A stretch of DNA of 64,000 nt from Lachnoclostridium sp. An196 (GCF_002160135.1 NZ_NFJZ01000001.1:372001-436000); one strand, 5' to 3'. Counted from the first letter of the stretch, positions 8,700 to 17,369 are shown. Program-made: numbers and translations. Notes: a model not told the origin generated them from the sequence alone.

Positions 8700-10023
8700 A
8701 AAACAGAATATGGAAAGCGAAGCGGCGGACCGCCGGGTAGCGGCCCTGCAGGGGGCGATGCTCGCGGTTAATTTTGCCATGGTTTCTTTTATCTGCATTT
8801 TTATCTATATGACGACGGAGAGAATCCGGGCGCGCTACGACGCAAGAGAGTTTCTGGACAGCGTGGTGACGATTCCGGCGGATCCCCGGATGAATCTGAT
8901 TATCTGCCTGTCTTTGATGGGGATGCTGGTGGTGACGTTCGCCATCCGCCATTTCTGGACCAGCCTTTCCAACTCCTGGACGGTAGTCACGCTTCTTGTG
9001 GACTTTATCGTATGCGCGGCGGTGATCTATCAGCTGGATTTTAATTATAATGGTCTTCTGCTGCTGGCCTTCGCCAATGTTATTGCCTATGTGCGGGACG
9101 GCAAGATAAAGCTTTTGTTCGTAATACTGGCAGTATGCGGTTATCTGGTGGCGGATTATAATCTTCTGTCCATTTACATGCCTTTGTACCGCGTGGTTGA
9201 CTATATCCGCTATTATCCGGCCAATACACAGCAGTATCTGTCCAGTATCAACAGTATTATGGCGTCCTTGAATATGATCCTGTTTATTGCATACTGTATC
9301 TATGTGATCAACCGCCAGAGAGGCACCATCGAGGAGGTCAATCAGCTCTATCATGAACTGCAGACGGCGAACGAACAGCTTCATGAATATGCGGACATGT
9401 CGGAACGGATGGCCCAGACCAGAGAGAGAAACCGTCTGGCGAGGGAGATTCACGATACGCTGGGTCATACGCTGACAGGGATTGCCACCGGACTGGATGC
9501 CTGTCTGGCGCTGATGGATATTTCCCCGGAACAGACCAAAAAGCAGCTGGAACTTTTGTCCAAGGTAAGCAGAGAGGGGATCAAGGATATCCGGCGTTCA
9601 GTCAACGAACTTCGTCCGGATTCTCTGGAACGGCTTAGCCTGGAGGTGGCGATTCGGAAAATGGTCACGGAGATGAGTCAGGTGTCTGATGTGAAAATAT
9701 ATTTTGAAACAGATGAGAAACACCTGAAATTTGATGAAGATGAAGAAAATGCGATTTATCGGGTGATTCAGGAGGGAATTACAAACGCGGTGCGGCACGG
9801 AAAAGCGAACCGGATCTGGATTACTCTGAAAAAAGTGGACGGTGAGATTATTCTGGTGATCCGCGACGATGGAATCGGCGCCAAAGAAATCAAGAGCGGT
9901 TTTGGGACAAAACATATGAAAGAAAGGATCGAGATGCTGAGAGGTACGGTGACTTTCGACGGAAGCAATGGATTTACCGTAACCGCGCGGATACCGATCC
10001 GGTGGGGAGAGACGTATGATTAA
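8671..10023 (+). CDS. NarL-type sensor histidine kinase
   Basis: A membrane kinase of 450 residues. About six hydrophobic segments span residues 27-215, followed by a short coiled coil (EEVNQLYHELQTANEQL). A HisKA_3 domain follows with the phospho-accepting His261 in LAREIHDTLGHTLTG, then a HATPase_c domain with the N-box EGITNAVRHGKANRI and G-box DDGIGA / GFGTKHMKERI. There is no large extracellular domain, which fits sensing through the overlapping lipoprotein. The start at 8671 lies within that gene; 8686 and 8710 are alternatives. It overlaps the response regulator by 8 bases. Confidence 0.9.
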   Translation: MNTKSMNGSKKQNMESEAADRRVAALQGAMLAVNFAMVSFICIFIYMTTERIRARYDAREFLDSVVTIPADPRMNLIICLSLMGMLVVTFAIRHFWTSLSNSWTVVTLLVDFIVCAAVIYQLDFNYNGLLLLAFANVIAYVRDGKIKLLFVILAVCGYLVADYNLLSIYMPLYRVVDYIRYYPANTQQYLSSINSIMASLNMILFIAYCIYVINRQRGTIEEVNQLYHELQTANEQLHEYADMSERMAQTRERNRLAREIHDTLGHTLTGIATGLDACLALMDISPEQTKKQLELLSKVSREGIKDIRRSVNELRPDSLERLSLEVAIRKMVTEMSQVSDVKIYFETDEKHLKFDEDEENAIYRVIQEGITNAVRHGKANRIWITLKKVDGEIILVIRDDGIGAKEIKSGFGTKHMKERIEMLRGTVTFDGSNGFTVTARIPIRWGETYD

Positions 10024-10687
10024 AGTATTGATTGCAGACGATCAGGAACTGATCCGTCAGAGTCTGCAGATAGTATTGGACAGCAAACCGGATATTGAAG
10101 TAAGCGATGTGGCGGCGGACGGACAGGAAGTAATCCGCTGCATTCGGAAACAGAAGCCGGATGTGATCCTGATGGATATCCGGATGCCGAAAATGGACGG
10201 CGTACAGTGTACCAAAATCATCAAGGAAAATTATCCGGAGATAAAAATCATCATTCTGACCACGTTTGATGATGACGAATATGTGTACAACGCATTGAAG
10301 TTTGGAGCCAGCGGATACCTTTTAAAAGGGGTATCCATGGATGAGCTGGAAAATGCCATAAAGACTGTGTACAGGGGACAGGCGATGATTAACCCGGATA
10401 TCGCCACGAAAGTATTAAAGTTATTTTCGAGGATGGCAAAAGCGGATTATACGATTCCTGTAGGAGACAAAGGCGTGGAAGAGCTGACGAAGACAGAATG
10501 GAAAATCATCAGCCAGGTGGCAACCGGAGCTACCAATAAGGAGATTGCCGAAGCTCTGAGCCTGTCTGACGGAACGGTGAGAAATTATCTGAGCACGATT
10601 CTGGGGAAACTGGATCTCAGAGACCGTACGCAGCTTGCGATCTGGGCGGTGCAGACGCGGGCAGCGGGCTATGGTCCGGACGAGTGA
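10016..10687 (+). CDS. NarL/LuxR-family response regulator
   Basis: A DNA-binding regulator of 223 residues. The receiver domain is at 1-120 with acidic pocket ADDQ, phospho-accepting Asp54 (ILMDIRMPKMDG), Thr in LTTFDD and the Lys in GYLLKG. The LuxR helix-turn-helix near 155-215 reads LTKTEWKIISQVATGATNKE and VRNYLSTILGKLDL. The slightly divergent TKTEW replaces the common TxRE. It overlaps the kinase gene and is its partner. Probable targets are the sugar importer operon and this cluster. Confidence 0.93.
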   Translation: MIKVLIADDQELIRQSLQIVLDSKPDIEVSDVAADGQEVIRCIRKQKPDVILMDIRMPKMDGVQCTKIIKENYPEIKIIILTTFDDDEYVYNALKFGASGYLLKGVSMDELENAIKTVYRGQAMINPDIATKVLKLFSRMAKADYTIPVGDKGVEELTKTEWKIISQVATGATNKEIAEALSLSDGTVRNYLSTILGKLDLRDRTQLAIWAVQTRAAGYGPDE

Positions 10688-10703
10688 TCCGGGGAGGAGA
10701 CGG

Positions 10704-12017
10704 ATGAAAAAGAGAAATATTCTGATTGGAGTGGCTGCGGCCGCAGTCTTCGGCGGAATAGGGATCGCCGCGTACGCGGGGAATATGCAGCATGAAACCG
10801 TGCTGGAATTCGGGATGTTTGCGGGCAGCAACTGGGATGTGGCGAATGCCAACAGTTTTGTTATTATTGATAAGGCAATCGAACTTTTTGAAAAGGAACA
10901 TCCGGGCGTGCGCATCCATTATTACAGCGGCGTGCGAAAAGACGATTATTCCGAGTGGTTTTCCAGAAAGCTGCTGGCAGGTCAGGAACCGGACGTATTT
11001 ATGGTGCTGGGAACGGATTTTAATCAGTTTTCTTCTATGGGCGTTATGAAAGATTTGGAACCGCTGATAGAGAGAGACGCTTCTTTCGACCCTGAAAAAT
11101 ATTTCGACAGCGCTTTTCGGACAGGCCAGTATGGAGGAAAGCAGTACGCGCTGCCTTACGAGGTGGTCCCCACGCTGATGTTCGTCAATAAGTCTCTTCT
11201 GACGAAAGAGGGGATTGCCATGCCGGACGAAAACTGGACCTGGGATGACTTGTACGAAATCTGCCAGAAGGTGACGAAGGATGTGGATGGCGACGGACTT
11301 CTGGACCAGTTCGGAACTTATAATTATGACTGGTTGGACGCGGTATATACAAACGGGGCGGAGATCTTTGAGTCGGACGGGTCAGAATGCTATCTTGCCG
11401 GCGACCGGGTGGTAGAAGCTGTGAAATTTATCGGGCAGATCGACGATCTCTACCAGGGGCAGAATGTGACGCAGGAGGATTTTAACGCGGGCGATGTGGC
11501 GTTTATGCCTCTGACCTTCGCGGAGTACCGTACTTATAAAACATATCCTTACAGGATTAAAAGATATACGGGATTTCAGTGGGACTGCATTACGATGCCC
11601 GCAGGCGGGCAGGGAGAAAATTTGTCTCAGGTAGACACGCTGCTGATGGGGATCAGCACAAATACACGCCACGAGGAACTGGCGTGGGAATTTCTGAAGC
11701 TGCTTACTTATAATGAAGAAATTCAGATGGAGATTTTCCGGTCTTCTCAGGGCGCGTCTGTTCTCAAAGAAGTGACGCAGTCAGAAGAAATGGAGAGTAT
11801 TGTCCAGGAAGATATGGAGGAAGGAGATACGGTTATCAGCGGAGAATTGCTGGGCCAGGTAATTGAAACCGGGAGAATCAAGCCTCAGTTCAAAAAGTAT
11901 GAACAGGCCATGTCTCTGGCTGACAGCGAGGTCAGCAGTATCCTGGAAAATGACAAGACGGTGGACAGCAGTCTGAAGATTCTGCAGAGAACGATAAATA
12001 CTTATTTACAGCAATAG
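10704..12017 (+). CDS. Family 1 extracellular solute-binding protein
   Basis: A protein of 437 residues with an N-terminal hydrophobic segment (residues 6-26) that ends in AYAG and has no lipobox Cys. It therefore acts as a cleavable signal or a membrane anchor. The rest matches the maltose-type (SBP_bac_1) fold: IELFEKEHPGVRIHYYSG, AGQEPDVFMVLGTDF, GKQYALPYEVVPTLMFVNKS and NWTWDDLYEICQKV. ATG 10704 follows GGGGAGGAGA. No ABC permease accompanies it, so it may be an accessory ligand sensor for the adjacent two-component system or share an ATPase and permease encoded elsewhere. Confidence 0.85.
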   Translation: MKKRNILIGVAAAAVFGGIGIAAYAGNMQHETVLEFGMFAGSNWDVANANSFVIIDKAIELFEKEHPGVRIHYYSGVRKDDYSEWFSRKLLAGQEPDVFMVLGTDFNQFSSMGVMKDLEPLIERDASFDPEKYFDSAFRTGQYGGKQYALPYEVVPTLMFVNKSLLTKEGIAMPDENWTWDDLYEICQKVTKDVDGDGLLDQFGTYNYDWLDAVYTNGAEIFESDGSECYLAGDRVVEAVKFIGQIDDLYQGQNVTQEDFNAGDVAFMPLTFAEYRTYKTYPYRIKRYTGFQWDCITMPAGGQGENLSQVDTLLMGISTNTRHEELAWEFLKLLTYNEEIQMEIFRSSQGASVLKEVTQSEEMESIVQEDMEEGDTVISGELLGQVIETGRIKPQFKKYEQAMSLADSEVSSILENDKTVDSSLKILQRTINTYLQQ

Positions 12018-12038
12018 CAAATATTTTATGAATGCATC

Positions 12039-12066
12039 TTGCATCTCTGCCATTGTGTGTTATTAT
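12039..12066 (+). promoter_or_regulatory. Promoter of the folate operon
   Basis: TTGCAT at 12039-12044, a 16-base spacer and TATTAT at 12061-12066 preceded by TG (extended -10). Transcription would start shortly before the riboswitch. Confidence 0.55.
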
Positions 12067-12094
12067 ATTACTATCATTGGACAAAAGAATAATA

Positions 12095-12191
12095 TGCAAA
12101 ATAGGTTTCCATGCGTCAAGTGTTCGGTGGATGGGGAGTTGCCGCCGAAACGAAAAGCCTGTCTTACGATATGGAGACCGCACCCGTTGCA
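12095..12191 (+). ncRNA. Tetrahydrofolate riboswitch (THF motif)
   Basis: The leader of folE can be folded onto the THF aptamer as recalled. P1 pairs TGCAA (12095-12099) with TTGCA (12187-12191). An internal loop AATAG/GCACCCG follows. The next stem pairs GGTTTCCAT with ATGGAGACC. Then comes the conserved GCGTCAAGTG, a stem TTCGGTGG/CCGCCGAA around ATGGGGAGTT, and AACGAA. In Firmicutes this class binds reduced folates and lowers translation or transcription of folate genes. The GCACC of the aptamer could also pair with GGTGC at the folE ribosome site, suggesting translational control; that part is speculative. Confidence 0.78.
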
Positions 12192-12271
12192 GCAATATCA
12201 GATAGCATCTCATATTGTGAAGGGATATTTCGTCATATGTTCTGTCACAAAGATAAGGAGGTGCTTTTTTT

Positions 12272-12829
12272 ATGGATTATGAAAAAATAAAAGAGGGAGT
12301 CCGTCTGATGCTGGAAGGTATCGGAGAAGATGTGAACCGGGAAGGGCTTCTGGAGACGCCGGACCGGATCGCCCGTATGTGCGCGGAGATCTACGGAGGA
12401 CTGTACGAAGATCCGGCAGTGCATCTGAAAAAACAGTTCGCGGCGGAAGGAAGCGGAATGGTCATCGAGAAAGATATCACGTTTTATTCCATGTGCGAAC
12501 ACCATCTGCTCCCTTTTTATGGAAAAGCGCATATCGGATATTTCCCGAACGGAAAAGTAGTGGGGCTGAGCAAGCTGGCGCGTACCGTGGATGTGTTTGC
12601 CCGCAGGCCGCAGATTCAGGAGAAGATGACGGCGCAGATCGCGGAGGCGCTGGAAGAGAGCCTGGATCCTGATGGCGTAATCGTGATGCTGGAGGCGGAA
12701 CATACCTGCATGACCATGCGCGGCATCAAAAAGCCGGGCAGCAAGACGGTGACATTAAAAGCGACCGGTGTATTTCTGGAAAAGCCGGAGCTCCAGGACC
12801 GGTTCCTTGCCATGGTAAGGCAGGGATAG
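12272..12829 (+). CDS. folE: GTP cyclohydrolase I
   Basis: Converts GTP to 7,8-dihydroneopterin triphosphate, the first step of folate synthesis, in the cytoplasm. The 185-residue length is normal for the bacterial type I enzyme. Zinc and active-site motifs are [20 protein letters not shown] (Cys and His ligands) and the third ligand in [18 protein letters not shown] 12272 follows AAGGAGG. It is the first gene of folE-HD-folP-folBK, under the putative THF riboswitch. Confidence 0.97.
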   Translation: MDYEKIKEGVRLMLEGIGEDVNREGLLETPDRIARMCAEIYGGLYEDPAVHLKKQFAAEGSGMVIEKDITFYSMCEHHLLPFYGKAHIGYFPNGKVVGLSKLARTVDVFARRPQIQEKMTAQIAEALEESLDPDGVIVMLEAEHTCMTMRGIKKPGSKTVTLKATGVFLEKPELQDRFLAMVRQG

Positions 12830-12833
12830 CGCC

Positions 12834-13322
12834 ATGCAGGAGATGATGGAGCGTGTGAACCGGATCTGGAGACATCCGGAATATCAGTCCTGTCTGGAGA
12901 AAATCCGTGTCTGTGAAAAGGAGAGAATCTTCTGCCGTCATACGCCGGAACATTTTCTGGATGTGGCGAGAATTACCTGTCTGCTGGCATATGAAGAAGA
13001 TCTTCCGGCAGACCGGGAAACCGTGTACGCTGCTGCGCTGCTGCACGATATCGGACGCCACCTGCAGTATCAGCAGGGGATCCCGCATGAGCAGGCCAGC
13101 GCCCGGATAGCGGAAGGTATTCTGCAGGACTGCGGGTTTACAGCCGAAAAGAGTGAGGAGATCCTGAGTTTGATCCTGAGCCATCGGACGAGATCAGACA
13201 GGAAAGATCTGAAGGGACTGTTTTACCGCGCGGACAAATTGTCCCGGAACTGTTTTGCCTGTCCGGCGAGAGAACGGTGCGACTGGCCGGAAGAAAAGAA
13301 GAACCGGAATATCATTTGCTGA
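12834..13322 (+). CDS. HD-domain hydrolase in the folate operon
   Basis: A protein of 162 residues with an HD phosphohydrolase core. A metal-binding His precedes LLAYEEDLPADRETVYAAAL, LLHDIGRH carries the HD pair, and IPHEQASARIAEGIL a further His. The C-terminus carries a Cys cluster (NCFACPARERCDW). It lies between folE and folP, 4 bases after folE. Folate synthesis needs removal of pyrophosphate from dihydroneopterin triphosphate, and no Nudix FolQ is seen in this cluster, so this protein is a candidate for that step. This is inference; HD proteins vary widely in substrate. Confidence 0.85.
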   Translation: MQEMMERVNRIWRHPEYQSCLEKIRVCEKERIFCRHTPEHFLDVARITCLLAYEEDLPADRETVYAAALLHDIGRHLQYQQGIPHEQASARIAEGILQDCGFTAEKSEEILSLILSHRTRSDRKDLKGLFYRADKLSRNCFACPARERCDWPEEKKNRNIIC

Positions 13323-13361
13323 CACGAAATGCATCCGTGAAAGACTGAGAGGATCGTTGAC

Positions 13362-14177
13362 ATGAGAATCGGAAATAAAGATTTTGACGTAAAAAATAAG
13401 ACATACATTATGGGAATCCTGAATGTGACGCCCGACTCTTTTTCGGACGGAGGAAAGTGGAAGGACCAGGACGCGGCTCTGAGGCACGCGGAAGAGATGA
13501 TCGCGGATGGAGCCGCTGTCATAGATATCGGAGGGGAATCCACACGGCCGGGGCACCGGCAGATTTCAGATGAAGAAGAGATTGATCGGGTGGCGCCGGT
13601 GATCCGGGCGGTAAAAGCCCACTTTGATGTGCCGGTGTCCGTGGATACTTATAAGGCGAAGGTGGCCAAAGCCGCGATTCAGGCAGGCGCCGACCTGGTC
13701 AATGATATCTGGGGACTGAAATATGATCCGCAGATGGCGGGCCTGATCGCCGGGGCCGGGGTTGCCTGCTGTCTGATGCACAATAAAGATAAGGCGGAGT
13801 ATGAGAATTTTTACCCGGACATCCTGCAGGAAACGGCAGAGTGTGTCAGGATTGCCAGGGAAGCGGGGATTGCCAGGGATAAGATCATCCTGGATCCCGG
13901 CGTGGGATTTGGCAAAGACTGCGCCATGAATCTGGAAACCGTTCATTATATGGAACGTTTCCATACGCTGGGATATCCGCTGCTTCTGGGAACTTCCAGG
14001 AAATCTTTTATCGGACTTACGCTGGATCTTCCGGCGGATCAGAGGGAAGAAGGCACGATGGTGACAACCGTGATGGCGGTTATGAAAAAATATGCGTTTG
14101 TGAGAGTGCATGACGTAAAAGCCAATGCCAGAGCGGTCAGGATGACAGAAGCGATCCTGGCGGCCGGAGAGGAATAA
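13362..14177 (+). CDS. folP: Dihydropteroate synthase
   Basis: Condenses 6-hydroxymethyl-dihydropterin pyrophosphate with p-aminobenzoate; the sulfonamide target. The 271-residue protein has the family signatures GILNVTPDSFSDGG (residues 17-30), DIGGESTRPGH, VSVDTYKAKVAKAA, LVNDIWGLKYD, LDPGVGFGKD and LLGTSRKSFIG. It sits after the HD gene with a GAGAGGA ribosome site and 5 bases before folBK. Confidence 0.97.
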   Translation: MRIGNKDFDVKNKTYIMGILNVTPDSFSDGGKWKDQDAALRHAEEMIADGAAVIDIGGESTRPGHRQISDEEEIDRVAPVIRAVKAHFDVPVSVDTYKAKVAKAAIQAGADLVNDIWGLKYDPQMAGLIAGAGVACCLMHNKDKAEYENFYPDILQETAECVRIAREAGIARDKIILDPGVGFGKDCAMNLETVHYMERFHTLGYPLLLGTSRKSFIGLTLDLPADQREEGTMVTTVMAVMKKYAFVRVHDVKANARAVRMTEAILAAGEE

Positions 14178-14182
14178 AGAAG

Positions 14183-14998
14183 ATGGATAAGATACACATC
14201 AAAAATCTGGAAGTGTTTGCGCATCATGGAGTATTTCCCGAGGAGAATGTGCTGGGACAGAAATTCCTGGTGTCCGCGACTCTTTATACATCCACCCGGG
14301 AAGCCGGAAAGTCGGACGATCTGTCCTGCTCGATCCACTACGGGGAGATCAGCCGTCAGATAGATTCCTTCTTGAAGGAACATACCTTTCAGCTGCTGGA
14401 GACGGCGGCGGAAAAGCTGGCGGAGCAGCTGCTTCTGGAGACAAAACATCTGGAGAAGATAAAGATCGAGATCAAAAAACCGTGGGCGCCTGTCGGCCTG
14501 CCTCTGGAGACAGTTTCTGTGGAGATCGAGAGGGGATGGCATACGGCGTATATTGCTCTCGGTTCCAATATGGGAGACAAGAAAGCGTATCTGGATATGG
14601 GAGTGGAAGGACTCCGGAAAACGCAGGGATGCCGGGTGGAGACAGTCTCGGATTATCTGGTGACAGAACCCTACGGAGTGACAGACCAGGACGAATTCTT
14701 AAACGGGGTCATGAAAATCCGCACGCTGCTTTTGCCGAGGGAACTGTTGGCCCGTCTGCATGAGATAGAACAGGAGGCAAAGAGGGAAAGAATCCTCCGC
14801 TGGGGTCCCAGGACCCTGGATCTGGATATCCTGCTGTACGACGACCTGATCCTGGATGATGAGGATCTCCATATTCCGCATGTAGAGATGCATAAGCGGG
14901 ATTTTGTGCTCAAACCTCTCTGTCAGATTGCCCCGTATGCGAGGCATCCGGTGTATAATCGCACGGCCCGGGAACTGCTGGACGCGTTGGAGGGATAA
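14183..14998 (+). CDS. folBK: Dihydroneopterin aldolase / HPPK fusion
   Basis: A two-domain enzyme of 271 residues. Residues 1-118 are dihydroneopterin aldolase (FolB), with IKNLEVFAHHGVFPEE and the catalytic Lys region IEIKKPWAPVG. From about residue 120 follows 6-hydroxymethyl-dihydropterin pyrophosphokinase (FolK), with AYIALGSNMGDKKAYLD and RWGPRTLDLDILLYDD. Fusion of these consecutive steps is common in Clostridia. It completes the pterin branch of the folate operon; folC is encoded separately at 17438. Confidence 0.96.
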   Translation: MDKIHIKNLEVFAHHGVFPEENVLGQKFLVSATLYTSTREAGKSDDLSCSIHYGEISRQIDSFLKEHTFQLLETAAEKLAEQLLLETKHLEKIKIEIKKPWAPVGLPLETVSVEIERGWHTAYIALGSNMGDKKAYLDMGVEGLRKTQGCRVETVSDYLVTEPYGVTDQDEFLNGVMKIRTLLLPRELLARLHEIEQEAKRERILRWGPRTLDLDILLYDDLILDDEDLHIPHVEMHKRDFVLKPLCQIAPYARHPVYNRTARELLDALEG

Positions 14999-15010
14999 TA
15001 GATTCATGGC

Positions 15011-15039
15011 TTGACAAAACGTCTTTTTAATAATATTAT
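15011..15039 (+). promoter_or_regulatory. Strong sigma-A promoter for the DUF3592 gene
   Basis: TTGACA at 15011-15016, a 17-base spacer and TATTAT at 15034-15039, immediately downstream of folBK. Confidence 0.8.
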
Positions 15040-15082
15040 TGCATTAGATAATTAATACAATAATATGAAAGGCGGGAATCAA

Positions 15083-15460
15083 ATGAATCATGAAAAGATG
15101 TTTCTTTGTGTGATCGCGGCGCTGTCGTTGGCTTTCGCCATTTACAACGGAATATCTATGGCGTGCATGTATCATAGGAGCGCCTGTACGAAAGGTACAG
15201 TTGTCACGCTTATGTCTCCCGGTCCGGAGAGAGTAAAACGCTGTAATTCTAAGTGGGCACAGGTTTCATATAAAGTTGACGGACGCACCTATACATCCCG
15301 GAACCGTGTCCAGGTGCCGATGTGGGCGCAGGTGGGGACTCCTGTTACAGTACGTTATGACATAAAACAGCCGGAAAACCTGTATCATTTTTCAGCGCTG
15401 AGGATTTTGGCAGGAACCATAATTGCGCTGGTCTGCATAGCGGCAGTAATATTTTGGTAA
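15083..15460 (+). CDS. Small DUF3592-type membrane protein
   Basis: A protein of 125 residues with two hydrophobic segments, one at the N-terminus (FLCVIAALSLAFAIYNGI) and one at the C-terminus (LAGTIIALVCIAAVIFW). They flank a beta-rich extracytoplasmic part (WAQVSYKVDGRTYTSRNRVQ) ending in VTVRYDIKQPENLY. This layout matches DUF3592, whose function is not established. ATG 15083 is preferred over 15065 because GGCGGG lies at the proper distance. It has its own promoter and is a single-gene unit. Confidence 0.75.
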   Translation: MNHEKMFLCVIAALSLAFAIYNGISMACMYHRSACTKGTVVTLMSPGPERVKRCNSKWAQVSYKVDGRTYTSRNRVQVPMWAQVGTPVTVRYDIKQPENLYHFSALRILAGTIIALVCIAAVIFW

Positions 15461-15485
15461 ATGTCTAAGCGATATGGCATTTAGG

Positions 15486-15519
15486 AAAAGAGCGCAGCCG
15501 GATGCGGGTCTGCGCTCTT
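15486..15519 (-). terminator. Terminator of pyrBI, probably bidirectional
   Basis: A perfect 10-bp stem, AAGAGCGCAG/CTGCGCTCTT, with a 12-base loop between two converging genes. On the minus strand TTTT follows the stem directly. On the plus strand a T-rich tract comes about 10 bases later. Confidence 0.75.
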
Positions 15520-15529
15520 AGAAGGATCT

Positions 15530-15964
15530 TTATTTTTTTTTGCGCCGGTATTTTTCTTCGCAGTATTTGCAGCGGTATATCTCGCGCGCTTCGTCGGTCA
15601 GGACGAAGATCTGATCCAGTTCCTGCTCAATGGAAGTGATACAGCGGGGGTTTTTGCATTTGACAATATTTTTGATCTCTTTCGGCAGGGACAGACGCTT
15701 CTTTTCAACTACAGCGTCGTCCTTGATGATGTTGACGGTGATATTGTGATCGATAAATCCCAATACGTCCAGGTCGATCTGGTCGATCGGACACTCGATT
15801 TTGATAATATCTTTTTTGCCCATCTTGTTGCTGCGGGCGTTTTTGATGATTGCCACGCAGCAGTCAAATTTATCCAGATTCAGGTATTTATAGATTTCCA
15901 TGCTTCTGCCTGCCTCAATATGGTCCAGCACAAAGCCTTCGTGGAGCACACCGATATTTAACAT
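15530..15964 (-). CDS. pyrI: Aspartate carbamoyltransferase regulatory subunit
   Basis: A 144-residue PyrI that binds nucleotide effectors and links catalytic trimers through a zinc domain. The N-terminal allosteric domain has [18 protein letters not shown]. The C-terminal zinc motif is CKNPRC (first Cys pair) and CKYC (second pair). The start overlaps the pyrB stop by 7 bases, so the two are translationally coupled. Confidence 0.95.
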   Translation of the reverse strand: MLNIGVLHEGFVLDHIEAGRSMEIYKYLNLDKFDCCVAIIKNARSNKMGKKDIIKIECPIDQIDLDVLGFIDHNITVNIIKDDAVVEKKRLSLPKEIKNIVKCKNPRCITSIEQELDQIFVLTDEAREIYRCKYCEEKYRRKKK

Positions 15965-16878
15965 ACTTTCACCTCCAGAAGTGTAAGGATAAGCGCCATG
16001 CGTACATAAACGCCGTATTGTACCTGGCGGAAATAAGCCGCCCGCGGGTCTTTGTCCACCTCCACGGATATTTCGTTCACACGGGGAAGGGGATGCATGA
16101 CGATCATGTCGTCTTTTGCCAGTCCCATTTTTTTGCAGTCCAGTATATAGAAATCTTTCAGGCGGATATAATCTTCTTCATTGAAGAAACGCTCTCTCTG
16201 AACACGAGTCATATACAGGATATCCAGGTCGCCCATGACGTCTTCCAGGCGTTCCACTTCCTGGTATGGAAGGTGATGGGATTCCAGTACGTCTTCTTTG
16301 ATATAGCTGGGGATGCGCAGTTCTTCCGGAGAGATGAAGATAAATTTTACGCCTTCGTATCGCGCCAGCGCTTTTACCAGAGAATGTACGGTACGGCCAA
16401 ATTTCAGATCTCCGCACAAACCGATCGTAAGGTTCCCCAGTCTTCCTTTGAGGGAACGGATAGTGAGCAGATCGGTTAGAGTCTGGGTGGGATGCTGATG
16501 TCCGCCGTCGCCGGCGTTGATGACAGGAATAGAAGAAACGGCGCTGGCTACCATAGGAGCGCCTTCTTTGTGATGACGCATAGCACAGATATCAGCGTAA
16601 CAGGAAATCATACGAATCGTATCGGAAACACTTTCCCCCTTGGATGCGGAACTGCTGGCCGCGGAAGAAAAACCGAGAACGCTGCCTCCAAGATTGATCA
16701 TGGCAGCTTCAAAACTGAGGCGGGTTCGTGTGCTTGGTTCATAGAACAGAGTGGCAAGTTTTTTGCCGTCGCACGCGTGCGCGTATTTCTCCGGATGGTT
16801 TTCAATGTCGACAGCCAGATCCAGAAGCTGGTCGAGCTCTTCGACACTGAAATCCAGCGGACTCATTAAATGTCTCAT
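15958..16878 (-). CDS. pyrB: Aspartate carbamoyltransferase catalytic subunit
   Basis: Makes carbamoyl-aspartate in pyrimidine synthesis. The 306-residue length matches the class that works with PyrI. Motifs are [15 protein letters not shown] (carbamoyl phosphate loop), SSASKGES (the 80s loop with Ser/Lys), [15 protein letters not shown] and [10 protein letters not shown]. The ribosome site is AGGAGG before ATG. It is transcribed with pyrI on the minus strand, converging with the DUF3592 gene. Confidence 0.97.
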   Translation of the reverse strand: MRHLMSPLDFSVEELDQLLDLAVDIENHPEKYAHACDGKKLATLFYEPSTRTRLSFEAAMINLGGSVLGFSSAASSSASKGESVSDTIRMISCYADICAMRHHKEGAPMVASAVSSIPVINAGDGGHQHPTQTLTDLLTIRSLKGRLGNLTIGLCGDLKFGRTVHSLVKALARYEGVKFIFISPEELRIPSYIKEDVLESHHLPYQEVERLEDVMGDLDILYMTRVQRERFFNEEDYIRLKDFYILDCKKMGLAKDDMIVMHPLPRVNEISVEVDKDPRAAYFRQVQYGVYVRMALILTLLEVKVC

Positions 16879-16937
16879 AAATACCTCCTGTATGAAATTA
16901 ATATAGTCTTACGGACAGGGGCCGGGCCCTTCCCATA

Positions 16938-16966
16938 AGAATACACGATACAGGAGGAAAATTCAA
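16938..16966 (-). promoter_or_regulatory. Promoter of pyrBI
   Basis: On the minus strand TTGAAT (16966-16961), a 17-base spacer and TATTCT (16943-16938). The -35 box overlaps the last codons of the gene at 16963-17364. The initial transcript carries a GC-rich self-complementary patch (GGGCCCGGCCC) before the ribosome site. No PyrR-type attenuator with a T-run was found. Confidence 0.65.
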
Positions 16967-17364
16967 CTTGTTTTTGAAGGACTTATCATTCGCTCGAACA
17001 GAAGACCTGCCAGAAACCAGAGCGGGGCAAAATCCAGACGGATGACTTCGCGGATCTGAAATGGATTCCGTCCATAATTCCAGGGACACATGCCGCGCAG
17101 ATTCAGCAGACTGCCGCTGATGTATTCTGCCAGATAGATCAGAGACATATAGATCAGGCCCCTCTGCCAGAAAGCATAGCGGCGGAGCCGCCGCATCAGA
17201 GGCGCCAGAAAGGCGGCGCATCCGTAGATCGGGAACATCCAGAGAGAGGAGGTCCCGGTAAGTTTCGGGTCGCGCACACGGAAGGAGTGCAGTCCGGTCC
17301 AGAAGATTTCCATGGCCCAGCCCAGGATTCCGCATCGAAAAAAATTTTGTTTCATCATAGGCAT
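16963..17364 (-). CDS. Small PF06541-like membrane protein (putative ABC permease)
   Basis: A protein of 133 residues with four hydrophobic segments. It resembles the putative ABC transporter permease family PF06541, with the family-like patterns SLWMFPIYGCAAFLAP, RGLIYMSLIYLAEYISGSLL and CPWNYGRNPFQIREVIRLDF. Function is unknown; no ATPase lies beside it. It reads toward pyrB and ends inside the pyrB -35 region. The start could be ATG 17364 or the ATG one to two codons later. Confidence 0.65.
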   Translation of the reverse strand: MPMMKQNFFRCGILGWAMEIFWTGLHSFRVRDPKLTGTSSLWMFPIYGCAAFLAPLMRRLRRYAFWQRGLIYMSLIYLAEYISGSLLNLRGMCPWNYGRNPFQIREVIRLDFAPLWFLAGLLFERMISPSKTS

Positions 17365-17369
17365 AGTAT

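Noticed and set aside
12028-12282. Plus-strand frame of 84 codons before folE
   Set aside because: It runs through the THF riboswitch and the folE ribosome site, has no ribosome site of its own and no recognisable protein features.
15746-16869. Plus-strand frames opposite pyrI and pyrB
   Set aside because: They are shadows of two certain minus-strand genes with matching motifs, and they have no ribosome sites.
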